The position numbers and the translations under genes are program-made. The notes under the pieces are model-generated. The model had not been told where the DNA came from and did no database searches. It saw nothing but the letters and a program-made list of their open reading frames with translations. From a virus, in IMG/VR virus record IMGVR_UViG_3300038424_000267, positions 1 to 26,798 of that record: a DNA stretch of 26,798 nucleotides. The stretch is one strand, 5' to 3'. Positions 1-4,283 of this stretch are shown in pieces. The stretch's first letter is position 1. Each line of letters opens with the position of its first letter.

Positions 1-1
1 C

Positions 2-361
2 AAGTCGCTTTGCCATTCAGGAAAGCACCTTAGCGGAGATTGTCCTGCCTGCGGAGTTAATCCGGCTCGACCATCTAGAGATAGGCGTTGTAAAGAATGT
101 GTAGTGAGCGCCCATAGACAAAAGAAGTATGGCGTGACGGCAACCGATATCAAAAGAATGAAGCGGCAGCAATATGGCCTATGTTTGTGGTGTTTGCAAC
201 ACCTCGGCAAGAAGTTCGCGATAGACCATAACCATGAGACAGAGCAAGTGCGAGGATTAATGCACATAGCCTGCAATACGCAAGCAGGTATGGTTGAGAA
301 ATGGTTAGCCTTGAGTGAGGAAGAACGAGAGCGACGAACCAAGGTGTTGATTGTAACATAA
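2..361 (+). CDS. Endonuclease VII-like HNH endonuclease (5' end outside the window)
   Basis: The reading frame is open from base 2 to the TAA at 359-361, so the gene starts upstream of the window. The visible 119 residues hold an N-terminal zinc-knuckle pattern (CHSGKHLSGDCPACG, then RRCKECV) followed by YGLCLWC, the DHNHET core and RGLMHIACN. That order is the recombination endonuclease VII (T4 gp49-like) treble-clef nuclease seen in many phage homing endonucleases. A GTG at 104 could be called as a start, but this would cut off the zinc knuckles that belong to the family, so I prefer the longer frame. Two more members of the family lie at 6883 and 11169. It is likely a free-standing mobile endonuclease rather than a junction resolvase, judging from the number of copies. 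Confidence 0.8.
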   Translation, partial: KSLCHSGKHLSGDCPACGVNPARPSRDRRCKECVVSAHRQKKYGVTATDIKRMKRQQYGLCLWCLQHLGKKFAIDHNHETEQVRGLMHIACNTQAGMVEKWLALSEEERERRTKVLIVT

Positions 362-645
362 TGATACTCTTTGTGGTTTTCTTACCACAGTTCGTAAGTA
401 TGGTATTTTTGCGACAGTTTGTGTCTTTCGTACCACCCCAACCAAAGGTTTTTTAATCGTCAGCAAAATATTGCAGTGTCAGAATAATATGACAGTGAAC
501 AAATAGAGAACGAAAAAGCATAAGAAAAGCGAAGACGTTGCAACGATTGCACTTGGCGTGAGTTTGTGGGTTTGTATTCCAAAATAAAGCACTTACGATA
601 ATCGAATGCCACTTTTCGCTATTTTCTATACTCGTGGAGGAAGAA
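362..645. other. Non-coding stretch before a small ORF
   Basis: I see no gene here. It contains a short hairpin (GTGGT, 6-base loop, ACCAC, about 372-387), a weak terminator-like element (AACC AAA GGTT running into T6, about 440-454) and an inverted repeat TGTCA-N8-TGACA near 478-495 that could be an operator. A TATACT at 627-632 is a possible -10 box, but there is no convincing -35 box. Confidence 0.35.
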
Positions 646-804
646 ATGAACGAGAAAGAAGTAGAAGCTATGATTACTCTAAGATTGATTATGTTTCATG
701 ACGCGCTGGTCGAACGCGGACAGATCGCACCAGCACCGAAACCTGCTGATCCTGTTGAGTTTATGCCTGACCGCACGGTCGTGGATACTCCCAGCATTTT
801 GTAA
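646..804 (+). CDS. Small hypothetical protein, 52 residues
   Basis: ATG at 646 follows a good Shine-Dalgarno site (GTGGAGGAAG at 634-643), and the frame runs to TAA at 802-804. The product begins MNEKEVEAMITLRLIMFHDALVERG and has a Pro/Ala/Asp-rich second half ending in TPSIL. The N-terminal half is predicted helical by eye, with no membrane segment or cysteine motif. No family is recognised. It is called because of its strong ribosome binding site and its place just before the tRNA control region. Confidence 0.6.
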   Translation: MNEKEVEAMITLRLIMFHDALVERGQIAPAPKPADPVEFMPDRTVVDTPSIL

Positions 805-911
805 ACTTTGGCACGCGGATTGCTGGCCTGCAATTTTCGGGCCAGACTATTTTGTTTGTTATCTATAAGTTAGAAGCGCGTAAATTTTTATACGTGTTAG
901 TTTTGACACAT

Positions 912-920
912 GGGACCCAA
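912..920 (+). repeat. GGGACCCAA box, copy 1
   Basis: GGGACCCAA lies three bases after the TTGACA at 903-908, so it falls between a potential -35 and -10 box. The core GGGACCC is an odd palindrome, as expected of a repressor half-site pair. Further copies are at 1062, 1164 and 1217. Confidence 0.5.
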
Positions 921-1061
921 GTACTAGTATGGGCACGGTCCCCAAGGCATCCCCGGCTCGCCGCGCACAGGTACGAAGATACGTTTCATCTCACACATAC
1001 ATCACCACTAAGTGGAACACATCAAACCACTTACGCGCGATACGCGCACAATATACTTGCG

Positions 1062-1070
1062 GGGACCCAA
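1062..1070 (+). repeat. GGGACCCAA box, copy 2
   Basis: This is an exact second copy of GGGACCCAA. There is no strong -35 box upstream; the nearest is TTGCGG. Confidence 0.5.
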
Positions 1071-1163
1071 TATGAAATGCGTCTATAGATTTCACTAAAA
1101 ACAATCATTTCAGCGACTGCTGAAAGGCGTTATACCATTGAAACGATGCGGCCAATGGCTGGA

Positions 1164-1172
1164 GGGACCCAA
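1164..1172 (+). repeat. GGGACCCAA box, copy 3
   Basis: This is a third exact copy, 45 bases upstream of the -35 box of the main promoter. Confidence 0.5.
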
Positions 1173-1208
1173 ATTGCCCGGGCCCATGAAAATTTCTGAA
1201 GAAAGTTC

Positions 1209-1237
1209 TTGACAAAGGGACCCATCTGTGGTAGAAT
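1209..1237 (+). promoter_or_regulatory. Strong sigma-70-type promoter of the tRNA array, with an internal GGGACCCA box
   Basis: TTGACA (1209-1214), exactly 17 bases, then TAGAAT (1232-1237), with TGTGG just before the -10. GGGACCCA lies at 1217-1224 inside the spacer, where a bound repressor would block RNA polymerase. The first tRNA starts 22 bases after the -10 box. The same arrangement, including TGTGG next to the -10, recurs at 3079 and 19842. Confidence 0.85.
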
Positions 1238-1259
1238 AGTTGTCACGATAAAAGTTTGC

Positions 1260-1334
1260 GGTCGATTCGTATAACCGGCATTACGCCGCTTTCGTAAAGC
1301 GGTTATTTGGGTTCGAATCCCAAGTTGACCTCCA
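1260..1334 (+). tRNA. tRNA-Thr (CGU)
   Basis: First gene of the array. The acceptor GGTCGAT pairs with GTTGACC (two wobbles). The anticodon arm CCGCT-TTCGTAA-AGCGG reads CGT, and the T arm TTGGG-TTCGAAT-CCCAA is perfect. The discriminator is U and CCA is encoded at 1332-1334. All three Thr tRNAs here have U73. Confidence 0.93.
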
Positions 1335-1412
1335 AAATTGGCGAGCTATGCTTCGCCGCGCAAGCGGAGTGAAGAGCCACCAGCGGTTCCAAGCGAACCG
1401 CAAAGTTTCAAA
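1335..1412. other. Structured spacer between Thr tRNAs
   Basis: The spacer is not a tRNA. TGGC (1339-1342) can pair with GCCA (1376-1379), enclosing a CCGC-GCAA-GCGG tetraloop hairpin (1356-1367). A second perfect hairpin GCGGTTC/GAACCGC spans 1383-1401. It may be a small RNA or a processing element; no known family is recognised. Confidence 0.4.
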
Positions 1413-1486
1413 GCTGAATTAGTTCATCGGGAGAACGAACGCTTGGTAAGCGTTAAAGGTTGGTTCAATTCCAACATCTAGCTCCA
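1413..1486 (+). tRNA. tRNA-Thr (GGU)
   Basis: The acceptor GCTGAAT/ATCTAGC has one mismatch. The anticodon arm AACGC-TTGGTAA-GCGTT reads GGT. The T arm is GTTGG-TTCAATT-CCAAC. U discriminator and encoded CCA. Confidence 0.92.
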
Positions 1487-1487
1487 T

Positions 1488-1562
1488 GCCCGAGTAGTTT
1501 AGTTGGCAAAACTCCCGCCTTGTAAGCGGGCGTCCAAGGTTCGAAACCTTGCTAGGGCTCCA
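1488..1562 (+). tRNA. tRNA-Thr (UGU)
   Basis: One base after the previous CCA. The acceptor GCCCGAG/CTAGGGC has one mismatch, the anticodon arm CCCGC-CTTGTAA-GCGGG reads TGT, and the T arm is CAAGG-TTCGAAA-CCTTG. U discriminator and encoded CCA. With the two preceding genes it covers the Thr codon box. Confidence 0.93.
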
Positions 1563-1668
1563 TATTAAGTCTTCCATTCTGTGGAAGCAAATCGGCTTGA
1601 GGGGCGGTGTAAACCCGCTAGGCGCTTCGGCGTTGATAGCTCACTATAGAGAGCGCAGCCCTGATTTT
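1563..1668. other. Structured spacer between Thr and Cys tRNAs
   Basis: This 106-base spacer is not a tRNA. It begins with a perfect hairpin (CTTCCA, 5-base loop, TGGAAG) and contains a GCGC-TTCG-GCGT tetraloop hairpin. It ends with the ATTTT linker that also separates tRNAs. Function unknown. Confidence 0.35.
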
Positions 1669-1742
1669 GGCGTGATCGACAAGCGGCAAGTCAGTTGTCT
1701 GCAAAACAACCAACGTTGGTTCGATCCCAACTCACGCCTCCA
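1669..1742 (+). tRNA. tRNA-Cys (GCA)
   Basis: The acceptor GGCGTGA/TCACGCC is perfect. The anticodon arm GTTGT-CTGCAAA-ACAAC reads GCA. The T arm is GTTGG-TTCGATC-CCAAC. U73, as in bacterial Cys tRNAs, then encoded CCA. Confidence 0.95.
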
Positions 1743-1748
1743 TTTTAT

Positions 1749-1836
1749 GGATTGGTCGCATAGCGGCAATTGCCACTGGCTGTAAACCAGTTGCTCCTTC
1801 GGAGCTTCGCACGTTCGAGTCGTGCCCGATCCACCA
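1749..1836 (+). tRNA. tRNA-Tyr (GUA), class II
   Basis: The acceptor is GGATTGG/CCGATCC. The anticodon arm ACTGG-CTGTAAA-CCAGT reads GTA. A long variable arm (GCTCC-TTCG-GGAGC) is normal for bacterial Tyr tRNAs. A73 and encoded CCA. Confidence 0.95.
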
Positions 1837-1845
1837 TTTTGATAC

Positions 1846-1947
1846 TTAGGTCAGGACGAGATGCTTTGCACCTCGCAAATGGCCGTTTCAGCAACAGACG
1901 AGTCATCCAAGTCGTGGCCACGGCAAGTCTGATGCTGAGATACCTAA
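1846..1947 (+). ncRNA. Candidate structured RNA with a potential pseudoknot
   Basis: TTAGGT (1846-1851) pairs with ACCTAA (1942-1947) and closes the element. Inside are a hairpin CGAG-A-TGC/GCA-C-CTCG (1857-1875) and two crossing helices: TGGCC 1880-1884 with GGCCA 1916-1920, and an 11-base segment at 1889-1899 with 1927-1937 (10 of 11 pairs). The crossing means a pseudoknot or two exclusive folds. It lies between tRNA-Tyr and tRNA-Met and resembles no family known to me. Confidence 0.45.
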
Positions 1948-1961
1948 TACCCGAAAGGGCG

Positions 1962-2000
1962 TCCAAGAGAAGGATGACTGGTTGCAAACGTTCTCTTGGA
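1962..2000 (+). ncRNA. Perfect 10-bp hairpin before tRNA-Met
   Basis: TCCAAGAGAA (1962-1971) pairs perfectly with TTCTCTTGGA (1991-2000) around a 19-base loop. No T tract follows, so it is not an intrinsic terminator. It may be a processing signal or part of the preceding structured element. Confidence 0.5.
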
Positions 2001-2014
2001 TGAATACAGTCTGA

Positions 2015-2093
2015 TGCGGAATAGTTTAGTCCGGTCTAAAACGCATGGCTCATAACCATGATATCATCGGTTCAAATCCGATTTCCGCTACCA
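2015..2093 (+). tRNA. tRNA-Met (CAU)
   Basis: The anticodon arm CATGG-CTCATAA-CCATG reads CAT. The D stem is GTTT/AAAC and the T arm ATCGG-TTCAAAT-CCGAT. A73 and encoded CCA. The first acceptor pair is a U-U mismatch (TGCGGAA with TTCCGCT), which recalls the unpaired 1:72 position of initiator tRNAs. The three G-C pairs of an initiator anticodon stem are absent. An Ile (lysidine) identity cannot be excluded. Confidence 0.85.
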
Positions 2094-2102
2094 ATTTTCT
2101 AC

Positions 2103-2190
2103 TGGGGTGTGGCTCAACCGGCACAGCAGATGGCTGTTACCCATCCAGAGCGCAAGCTCATTACAGGTTCGAATCCTGTTGCCCCAGCCA
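2103..2190 (+). tRNA. tRNA-Asn (GUU) with an unusual long variable arm
   Basis: The acceptor is TGGGGTG/TGCCCCA. The anticodon arm GATGG-CTGTTAC-CCATC reads GTT. G73, the usual Asn discriminator, then CCA. The T arm is ACAGG-TTCGAAT-CCTGT. The variable region is about 17 bases and contains the hairpin GAGC-GCAA-GCTC, whereas Asn tRNAs normally have a 5-base variable loop. Confidence 0.88.
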
Positions 2191-2196
2191 TTTTAT

Positions 2197-2273
2197 GAGG
2201 TTATCGCGTAGCGGCCTATCGCGCTTCCCCGTCACGGAAGACTTCGCGGGTTCGAATCCCGCTAGCCTCGCCA
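2197..2273 (+). tRNA. tRNA-Asp (GUC)
   Basis: The acceptor is GAGGTTA/TAGCCTC with one wobble. The anticodon arm CTTCC-CCGTCAC-GGAAG reads GTC. The T arm is GCGGG-TTCGAAT-CCCGC. G73, typical of Asp, and encoded CCA. Confidence 0.95.
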
Positions 2274-2288
2274 TATTGATTTTTCAAG

Positions 2289-2398
2289 CGAGCCCGGCAT
2301 CGTATCTACTCCCAAAAGGGTAAGATGAATAATCCGGGTCGGTTGCCAGCCCCACGAAAAGGAAGCAATCATTCCTGCCGTCTTGAATTTGGATTCAA
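2289..2398 (+). ncRNA. Candidate structured RNA between Asp and His tRNAs
   Basis: CCCGG (2293-2297) pairs with CCGGG (2334-2338) around an inner hairpin (ATCT...CCC-AAAA-GGG...AGAT, 2304-2326). A second stem, GGTTGC 2341-2346 with GCAATC 2364-2369, follows, and then a TTGAAT-TTGG-ATTCAA hairpin ends just before the His tRNA. It has no tRNA features and no known family. Confidence 0.4.
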
Positions 2399-2399
2399 T

Positions 2400-2474
2400 G
2401 GTGCTTTTGGTGTAGTGATAGCACGCTCGGCTGTGAACCGGGTAGGCTCAGTTTGAATCTGAGATTGCACCCCA
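2400..2474 (+). tRNA. tRNA-His (GUG)
   Basis: The anticodon arm CTCGG-CTGTGAA-CCGGG reads GTG. The gene encodes the extra G at position -1 (2400) opposite C73, the hallmark of His tRNAs. The acceptor has two U-U mismatches. CCA at 2472-2474. Confidence 0.9.
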
Positions 2475-2480
2475 ATTTAT

Positions 2481-2554
2481 CCCGTTTTGGTCTAACGATA
2501 TGACCCCTGTTTGAAGCACAGGTAGTCGTGGTTTAATTCCACGGAACGGGACCA
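2481..2554 (+). tRNA. tRNA-Phe (GAA)
   Basis: The acceptor is CCCGTTT/GAACGGG. The anticodon arm CCTGT-TTGAAGC-ACAGG reads GAA. The T arm is CGTGG-TTTAATT-CCACG. A73 and encoded CCA. Confidence 0.94.
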
Positions 2555-2562
2555 TTTTCAAT

Positions 2563-2638
2563 TGCCCGATGGTGTAACTGGGAACATGGTGGACTTTGAA
2601 TCCATCCGATAAAGGTTCGAATCCTTTTCAGGCAACCA
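2563..2638 (+). tRNA. tRNA-Gln (UUG)
   Basis: The acceptor TGCCCGA/TCAGGCA has one mismatch. The anticodon arm GTGGA-CTTTGAA-TCCAT reads TTG. The T loop is TTCGAAT. A73 and encoded CCA. Its acceptor resembles that of the second Gln tRNA at 5541. Confidence 0.92.
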
Positions 2639-2639
2639 T

Positions 2640-2717
2640 GCAAGTGTGATGCAATTTGGCAGACATCTCTAGCTCAAACCTAGAGTCTTGTGGGTTCGAC
2701 TCCCACTGCTTGCACCA
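2640..2717 (+). tRNA. tRNA-Leu (CAA) with a short variable loop
   Basis: The acceptor is GCAAGTG/TGCTTGC. The D arm (GATG, a loop containing AATTTGGCAGA, CATC) matches the Leu-type D arm. The anticodon arm TCTAG-CTCAAAC-CTAGA reads CAA. Only five bases (GTCTT) separate the anticodon and T stems, so the class II arm expected in a bacterial Leu tRNA is missing. A73 and encoded CCA. Confidence 0.88.
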
Positions 2718-2721
2718 ATTT

Positions 2722-2808
2722 CGCCAAGTGATGGAACTGGCAGACAGCAATCACTTAAAACGATTGGCTCGAAAGAGCGTGTGGGTCCGATCCCCACCTT
2801 GGCGACCA
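2722..2808 (+). tRNA. tRNA-Leu (UAA), class II
   Basis: The acceptor CGCCAAG/CTTGGCG is perfect. The anticodon loop CTTAAAA reads TAA on a stem with one A-C mismatch next to the loop. The long variable arm GCTC-GAAA-GAGC is normal for Leu. The T arm is GTGGG-TCCGATC-CCCAC. A73 and encoded CCA. Confidence 0.93.
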
Positions 2809-2813
2809 ATTTT

Positions 2814-2888
2814 GGGCTACTAGTGTTAAGGTAGCACAGCGGCCTTTTAAGCCGACGAGTCAAGGTCCAAGTCCTTGGTGGCCCACCA
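2814..2888 (+). tRNA. tRNA-Lys (UUU)
   Basis: The acceptor is GGGCTAC/GTGGCCC. The anticodon loop CTTTTAA reads TTT. The T arm is CAAGG-TCCAAGT-CCTTG. A73 and encoded CCA. Confidence 0.93.
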
Positions 2889-2891
2889 ATT

Positions 2892-2986
2892 TTCGGAACA
2901 TGCAGCGTGTCCTTTTGGGTGCAACCAAGAGAGCGGACACAGCATCAAAGTTGTGGTGCTTGCAAACTCCACATAATGTTTCCGAA
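2892..2986 (+). ncRNA. Candidate structured RNA (multi-helix junction) between Lys and Glu tRNAs
   Basis: A 95-base element is closed by TTCGGAACAT (2892-2901) with ATGTTTCCGAA (2976-2986, one bulge). Inside are a two-part arm, ATGC/GCAT then GTGTCC/GGACAC capped by TTGG-GTGCAA-CCAA, and a second hairpin with GTGG/CCAC. Nearly every base is accounted for, as in a folded RNA. It has no T loop, no CCA and no anticodon-like loop. Flanked by the same ATTTT linkers as the tRNAs. Function unknown. Confidence 0.55.
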
Positions 2987-2996
2987 TTCATTTTGA

Positions 2997-3070
2997 GGCC
3001 ACATAGTTTAGTGGAAGAACGGCAGGTTCTCAACTTGCTCGCAGGAGTTCGATTCTCCTTGCGGCCCCCA
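2997..3070 (+). tRNA. tRNA-Glu (CUC)
   Basis: The acceptor GGCCACA/TGCGGCC has one mismatch. The anticodon arm GCAGG-TTCTCAA-CTTGC reads CTC. The T arm is AGGAG-TTCGATT-CTCCT. C73 and encoded CCA. Confidence 0.92.
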
Positions 3071-3078
3071 GTTTTCAG

Positions 3079-3107
3079 TTGACAAGCGGCCAAGTTTGTG
3101 GTAGAAT
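3079..3107 (+). promoter_or_regulatory. Sigma-70-type promoter before an HNH gene and the second half of the array
   Basis: TTGACA (3079-3084), 17 bases, TAGAAT (3102-3107), with TTTGTGG immediately before the -10, almost the same as the promoters at 1209 and 19842. It would drive the HNH gene at 3206 and reinforce transcription of the downstream tRNAs. Confidence 0.8.
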
Positions 3108-3160
3108 GTAATCTGAATCGGAGTGATCCTTCGAAGGGTGGCGACCATTACCGCTAGGTT

Positions 3161-3199
3161 GGGGGTGCCACTATCACCCCCGACATCTCTATAGTGGAG
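3161..3199 (+). promoter_or_regulatory. Leader hairpin whose loop is complementary to the HNH ribosome binding site
   Basis: GGGGGTG (3161-3167) and CACCCCC (3175-3181) form a perfect 7-bp stem. Its 7-base loop CCACTAT (3168-3174) is the exact complement of ATAGTGG (3191-3197), which overlaps the GTGGAG Shine-Dalgarno site of the HNH gene. Either a pseudoknot or an alternative hairpin would hide the ribosome binding site, as known for some phage homing endonuclease genes. Confidence 0.55.
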
Positions 3200-3205
3200 A
3201 GAAAA

Positions 3206-3619
3206 ATGAAGATGTGCCCGAAGTGCGGAAAAGATAACGGAAAGAATGACACTCATGGCGGGTCCTATTGTCACGAGTGTAAAAACGAGTACCAAAAGCA
3301 ACAAGGATATAATCGTGTTTGTTATCTGAAAAACAAAGACAGCATCATTGCCCGACTAAAACTTCGAAAACAGGCACGGGTAGAAATAGTTCGCGATGCC
3401 AAAAACAAACCTTGTATGGATTGTGGAATTTCTTACCCATACTGGATAATGCAATTTGACCACGTGCGTGGAATCAAAACCGGGAATCTTGGTCAAATGT
3501 TATGGCGCTTTGGCATAAAGAGAATTTTAGAAGAGATTTCTAAGTGCGAAGTTGTTTGTGCAAACTGTCATGCGAATCGCACGTATATCAGACAGAAAAA
3601 TAACGGGGAAGTGGTCTAG
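3206..3619 (+). CDS. HNH homing endonuclease with N-terminal zinc ribbon
   Basis: 137 residues. I chose the ATG at 3206, preceded by GGAG at 3196-3199; a GTG at 3194 is in frame but would overlap that site. The N-terminus has CPKCGK (C4, C7) and YCHECK (C22, C25), a small zinc ribbon. The nuclease half has PCMDCG (C70, C73), FDHVRG (D85, H86) and VCANCHANRT (C118, C121, H122), the usual phage zinc-bound HNH layout. The gene sits inside the tRNA array behind its own promoter. Its stop codon lies inside the D arm of the following tRNA-Glu, so gene and tRNA overlap by 15 bases. It is likely a free-standing mobile endonuclease targeting related phage genomes. Confidence 0.88.
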   Translation: MKMCPKCGKDNGKNDTHGGSYCHECKNEYQKQQGYNRVCYLKNKDSIIARLKLRKQARVEIVRDAKNKPCMDCGISYPYWIMQFDHVRGIKTGNLGQMLWRFGIKRILEEISKCEVVCANCHANRTYIRQKNNGEVV

Positions 3620-3680
3620 TGATGAAGATACTGGCCCTTCAAGCCAAGTGACGAGAGTTTGAATCTCTCCTTCCCTACCA
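3605..3680 (+). tRNA. tRNA-Glu (UUC)
   Basis: The acceptor is GGGGAAG/CTTCCCT. The anticodon loop CCTTCAA reads TTC. The T arm is GAGAG-TTTGAAT-CTCTC. A73 and encoded CCA. The first 15 bases are also the last codons of the upstream HNH gene, including its TAG. Confidence 0.92.
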
Positions 3681-3688
3681 AGTTCAAC

Positions 3689-3774
3689 GGATGGGTGGCG
3701 AAACGGTAGCCGCACCAGTTTGCTAAACTGGCAACCGAAAGGTTGTGAGAGTTCGAATCCCTCCTCATCCGCCA
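3689..3774 (+). tRNA. tRNA-Ser (GCU), class II
   Basis: The acceptor is GGATGGG/CTCATCC. The anticodon arm CCAGT-TTGCTAA-ACTGG reads GCT. The long variable arm CAACC-GAAA-GGTTG is as expected for Ser. G73 (Ser type) and encoded CCA. Confidence 0.95.
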
Positions 3775-3783
3775 ATTTTCAAA

Positions 3784-3889
3784 CGGTCTGTGGCCGAGCG
3801 GAACAGGCACCCGTTTCCTAAACGGGACCGATATAGGCGTTCGTCTTCTAAACGAACTAAGGCTGGTTCGACTCCAGTCAGGCCGTCCA
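3784..3889 (+). tRNA. tRNA-Arg (CCU) carrying a second anticodon-like arm (UCU)
   Basis: 106 bases. The acceptor is CGGTCTG/CAGGCCG, the D stem GCC/GGC, and the T arm GCTGG-TTCGACT-CCAGT. U73 and encoded CCA. The first anticodon arm CCCGT-TTCCTAA-ACGGG reads CCT (Arg AGG). The 35-base region before the T stem contains a second perfect arm, TTCGT-CTTCTAA-ACGAA, whose 7-base loop has U33, TCT (Arg AGA) and A37-A38 like a true anticodon loop. It may be a fusion of two adjacent Arg tRNAs or an aberrant long variable arm. Confidence 0.8.
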
Positions 3890-3894
3890 TTTTT

Positions 3895-3968
3895 GTGCTG
3901 CTAAGTCAGTGGCAGACTAGTTGACTCTTAATCAACGAACGAGTGTTCGATTCACTCGCGGCACACCA
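3895..3968 (+). tRNA. tRNA-Lys (CUU)
   Basis: The acceptor is GTGCTGC/GCGGCAC. The anticodon arm GTTGA-CTCTTAA-TCAAC reads CTT. The T arm is GAGTG-TTCGATT-CACTC. A73 and encoded CCA. Confidence 0.94.
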
Positions 3969-3974
3969 ATCTAT

Positions 3975-4048
3975 AGACTGTTAATTCAACGGCAGAATGC
4001 TTGTCCTACACACAAGTCATGGCGGTTCGAATCCGTCACGGTCTACCA
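3975..4048 (+). tRNA. tRNA-Val (UAC)
   Basis: The acceptor is AGACTGT/ACGGTCT. The anticodon arm CTTGT-CCTACAC-ACAAG reads TAC. The T arm is GGCGG-TTCGAAT-CCGTC. A73 and encoded CCA. Confidence 0.94.
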
Positions 4049-4049
4049 T

Positions 4050-4124
4050 GCGCTGTTCGTTCAACGGACAGGACAGAACGCTACGAACGTTCAGACGGGG
4101 GTTCAATTCCCTCACGGCGCTCCA
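4050..4124 (+). tRNA. tRNA-Arg (ACG)
   Basis: Starts one base after the Val CCA. The acceptor is GCGCTGT/ACGGCGC. The anticodon arm GAACG-CTACGAA-CGTTC reads ACG, which would be deaminated to ICG to read CGU/C/A. U73 and encoded CCA. Confidence 0.93.
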
Positions 4125-4138
4125 TTTTGCAAAGCACG

Positions 4139-4172
4139 ACACCTGTGCGACTGTATATACAGTCAGTGGTGT
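4139..4172 (+). other. Long hairpin with a 16-base perfect palindrome
   Basis: GACTGTATATACAGTC (4149-4164) is a perfect palindrome, and the flanks ACACC (4139-4143) and GGTGT (4168-4172) extend the stem across a small internal loop. It could fold as RNA or serve as a dyad protein site on DNA. The spacing between its CTGT and ACAG is too short for a canonical E. coli LexA box. Confidence 0.4.
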
Positions 4173-4176
4173 GATT

Positions 4177-4201
4177 GGCGAACCGAACGTCGCCTCTTTT
4201 T
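4177..4201 (+). terminator. Intrinsic terminator-like hairpin inside the tRNA array
   Basis: GGCGA (4177-4181), 8-base loop, TCGCC (4190-4194), then TCTTTTT. The stem is short, so the terminator is probably weak. It would separate the first 21 tRNAs from tRNA-Arg (UCG), the RNase P RNA and the rest unless read through. Confidence 0.45.
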
Positions 4202-4203
4202 AT

Positions 4204-4278
4204 GGCTCTATCGTCCAACGAACAGGGCACTGGTCTTCGAAACCAGCTATCACGGTTTGAATCCGTGTAGAGCCTCCA
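4204..4278 (+). tRNA. tRNA-Arg (UCG)
   Basis: The acceptor GGCTCTA/TAGAGCC is perfect. The anticodon arm CTGGT-CTTCGAA-ACCAG reads TCG. The T arm is CACGG-TTTGAAT-CCGTG. U73 and encoded CCA. It lies five bases upstream of the RNase P RNA. Confidence 0.95.
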
Positions 4279-4283
4279 TTCTT

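Larger units (their letters stand above)
805..1259. promoter_or_regulatory. Control region upstream of the tRNA array
   Basis: This 455-base stretch has no credible gene; the longest frame has a non-protein-like composition. It holds the GGGACCCA repeat four times, a hairpin CTGGCC/GGCCAG (about 822-845), a perfect hairpin TTTCAGC-GACT-GCTGAAA (about 1108-1125), a weaker promoter-like pair (TTGACA 903-908, TAGTAT 925-930) and the strong promoter at 1209-1237. It reads as the regulatory region of the stable-RNA operon that starts at 1260. Confidence 0.6.

Noticed and set aside
852-1088. 78-residue open frame in the control region
   Set aside because: No ribosome binding site, composition unlike a protein, and it overlaps the GGGACCCA repeats and promoter-like elements.
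1846-1947. Signal recognition particle RNA (contains GGTCAGG)
   Set aside because: The GGAAG/AGCAGCC part of the conserved SRP domain is missing.
1549-2323. Several open frames across the tRNA array (for example 1549-1785, 1770-2003, 2045-2323 and reverse-strand frames)
   Set aside because: They read through well-formed tRNA genes and have tRNA-derived residue patterns such as SNPIS and RFES.
2892-2986. tRNA-Pro (the loop contains TTTTGGGT)
   Set aside because: There is no T arm, no CCA end and no acceptor compatible with a tRNA; the TGGG is part of a hairpin stem.
4149-4164. LexA/SOS-type operator
   Set aside because: CTGT and ACAG are separated by only four bases, not the eight of the E. 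coli box, and the repeat also fits an RNA stem.
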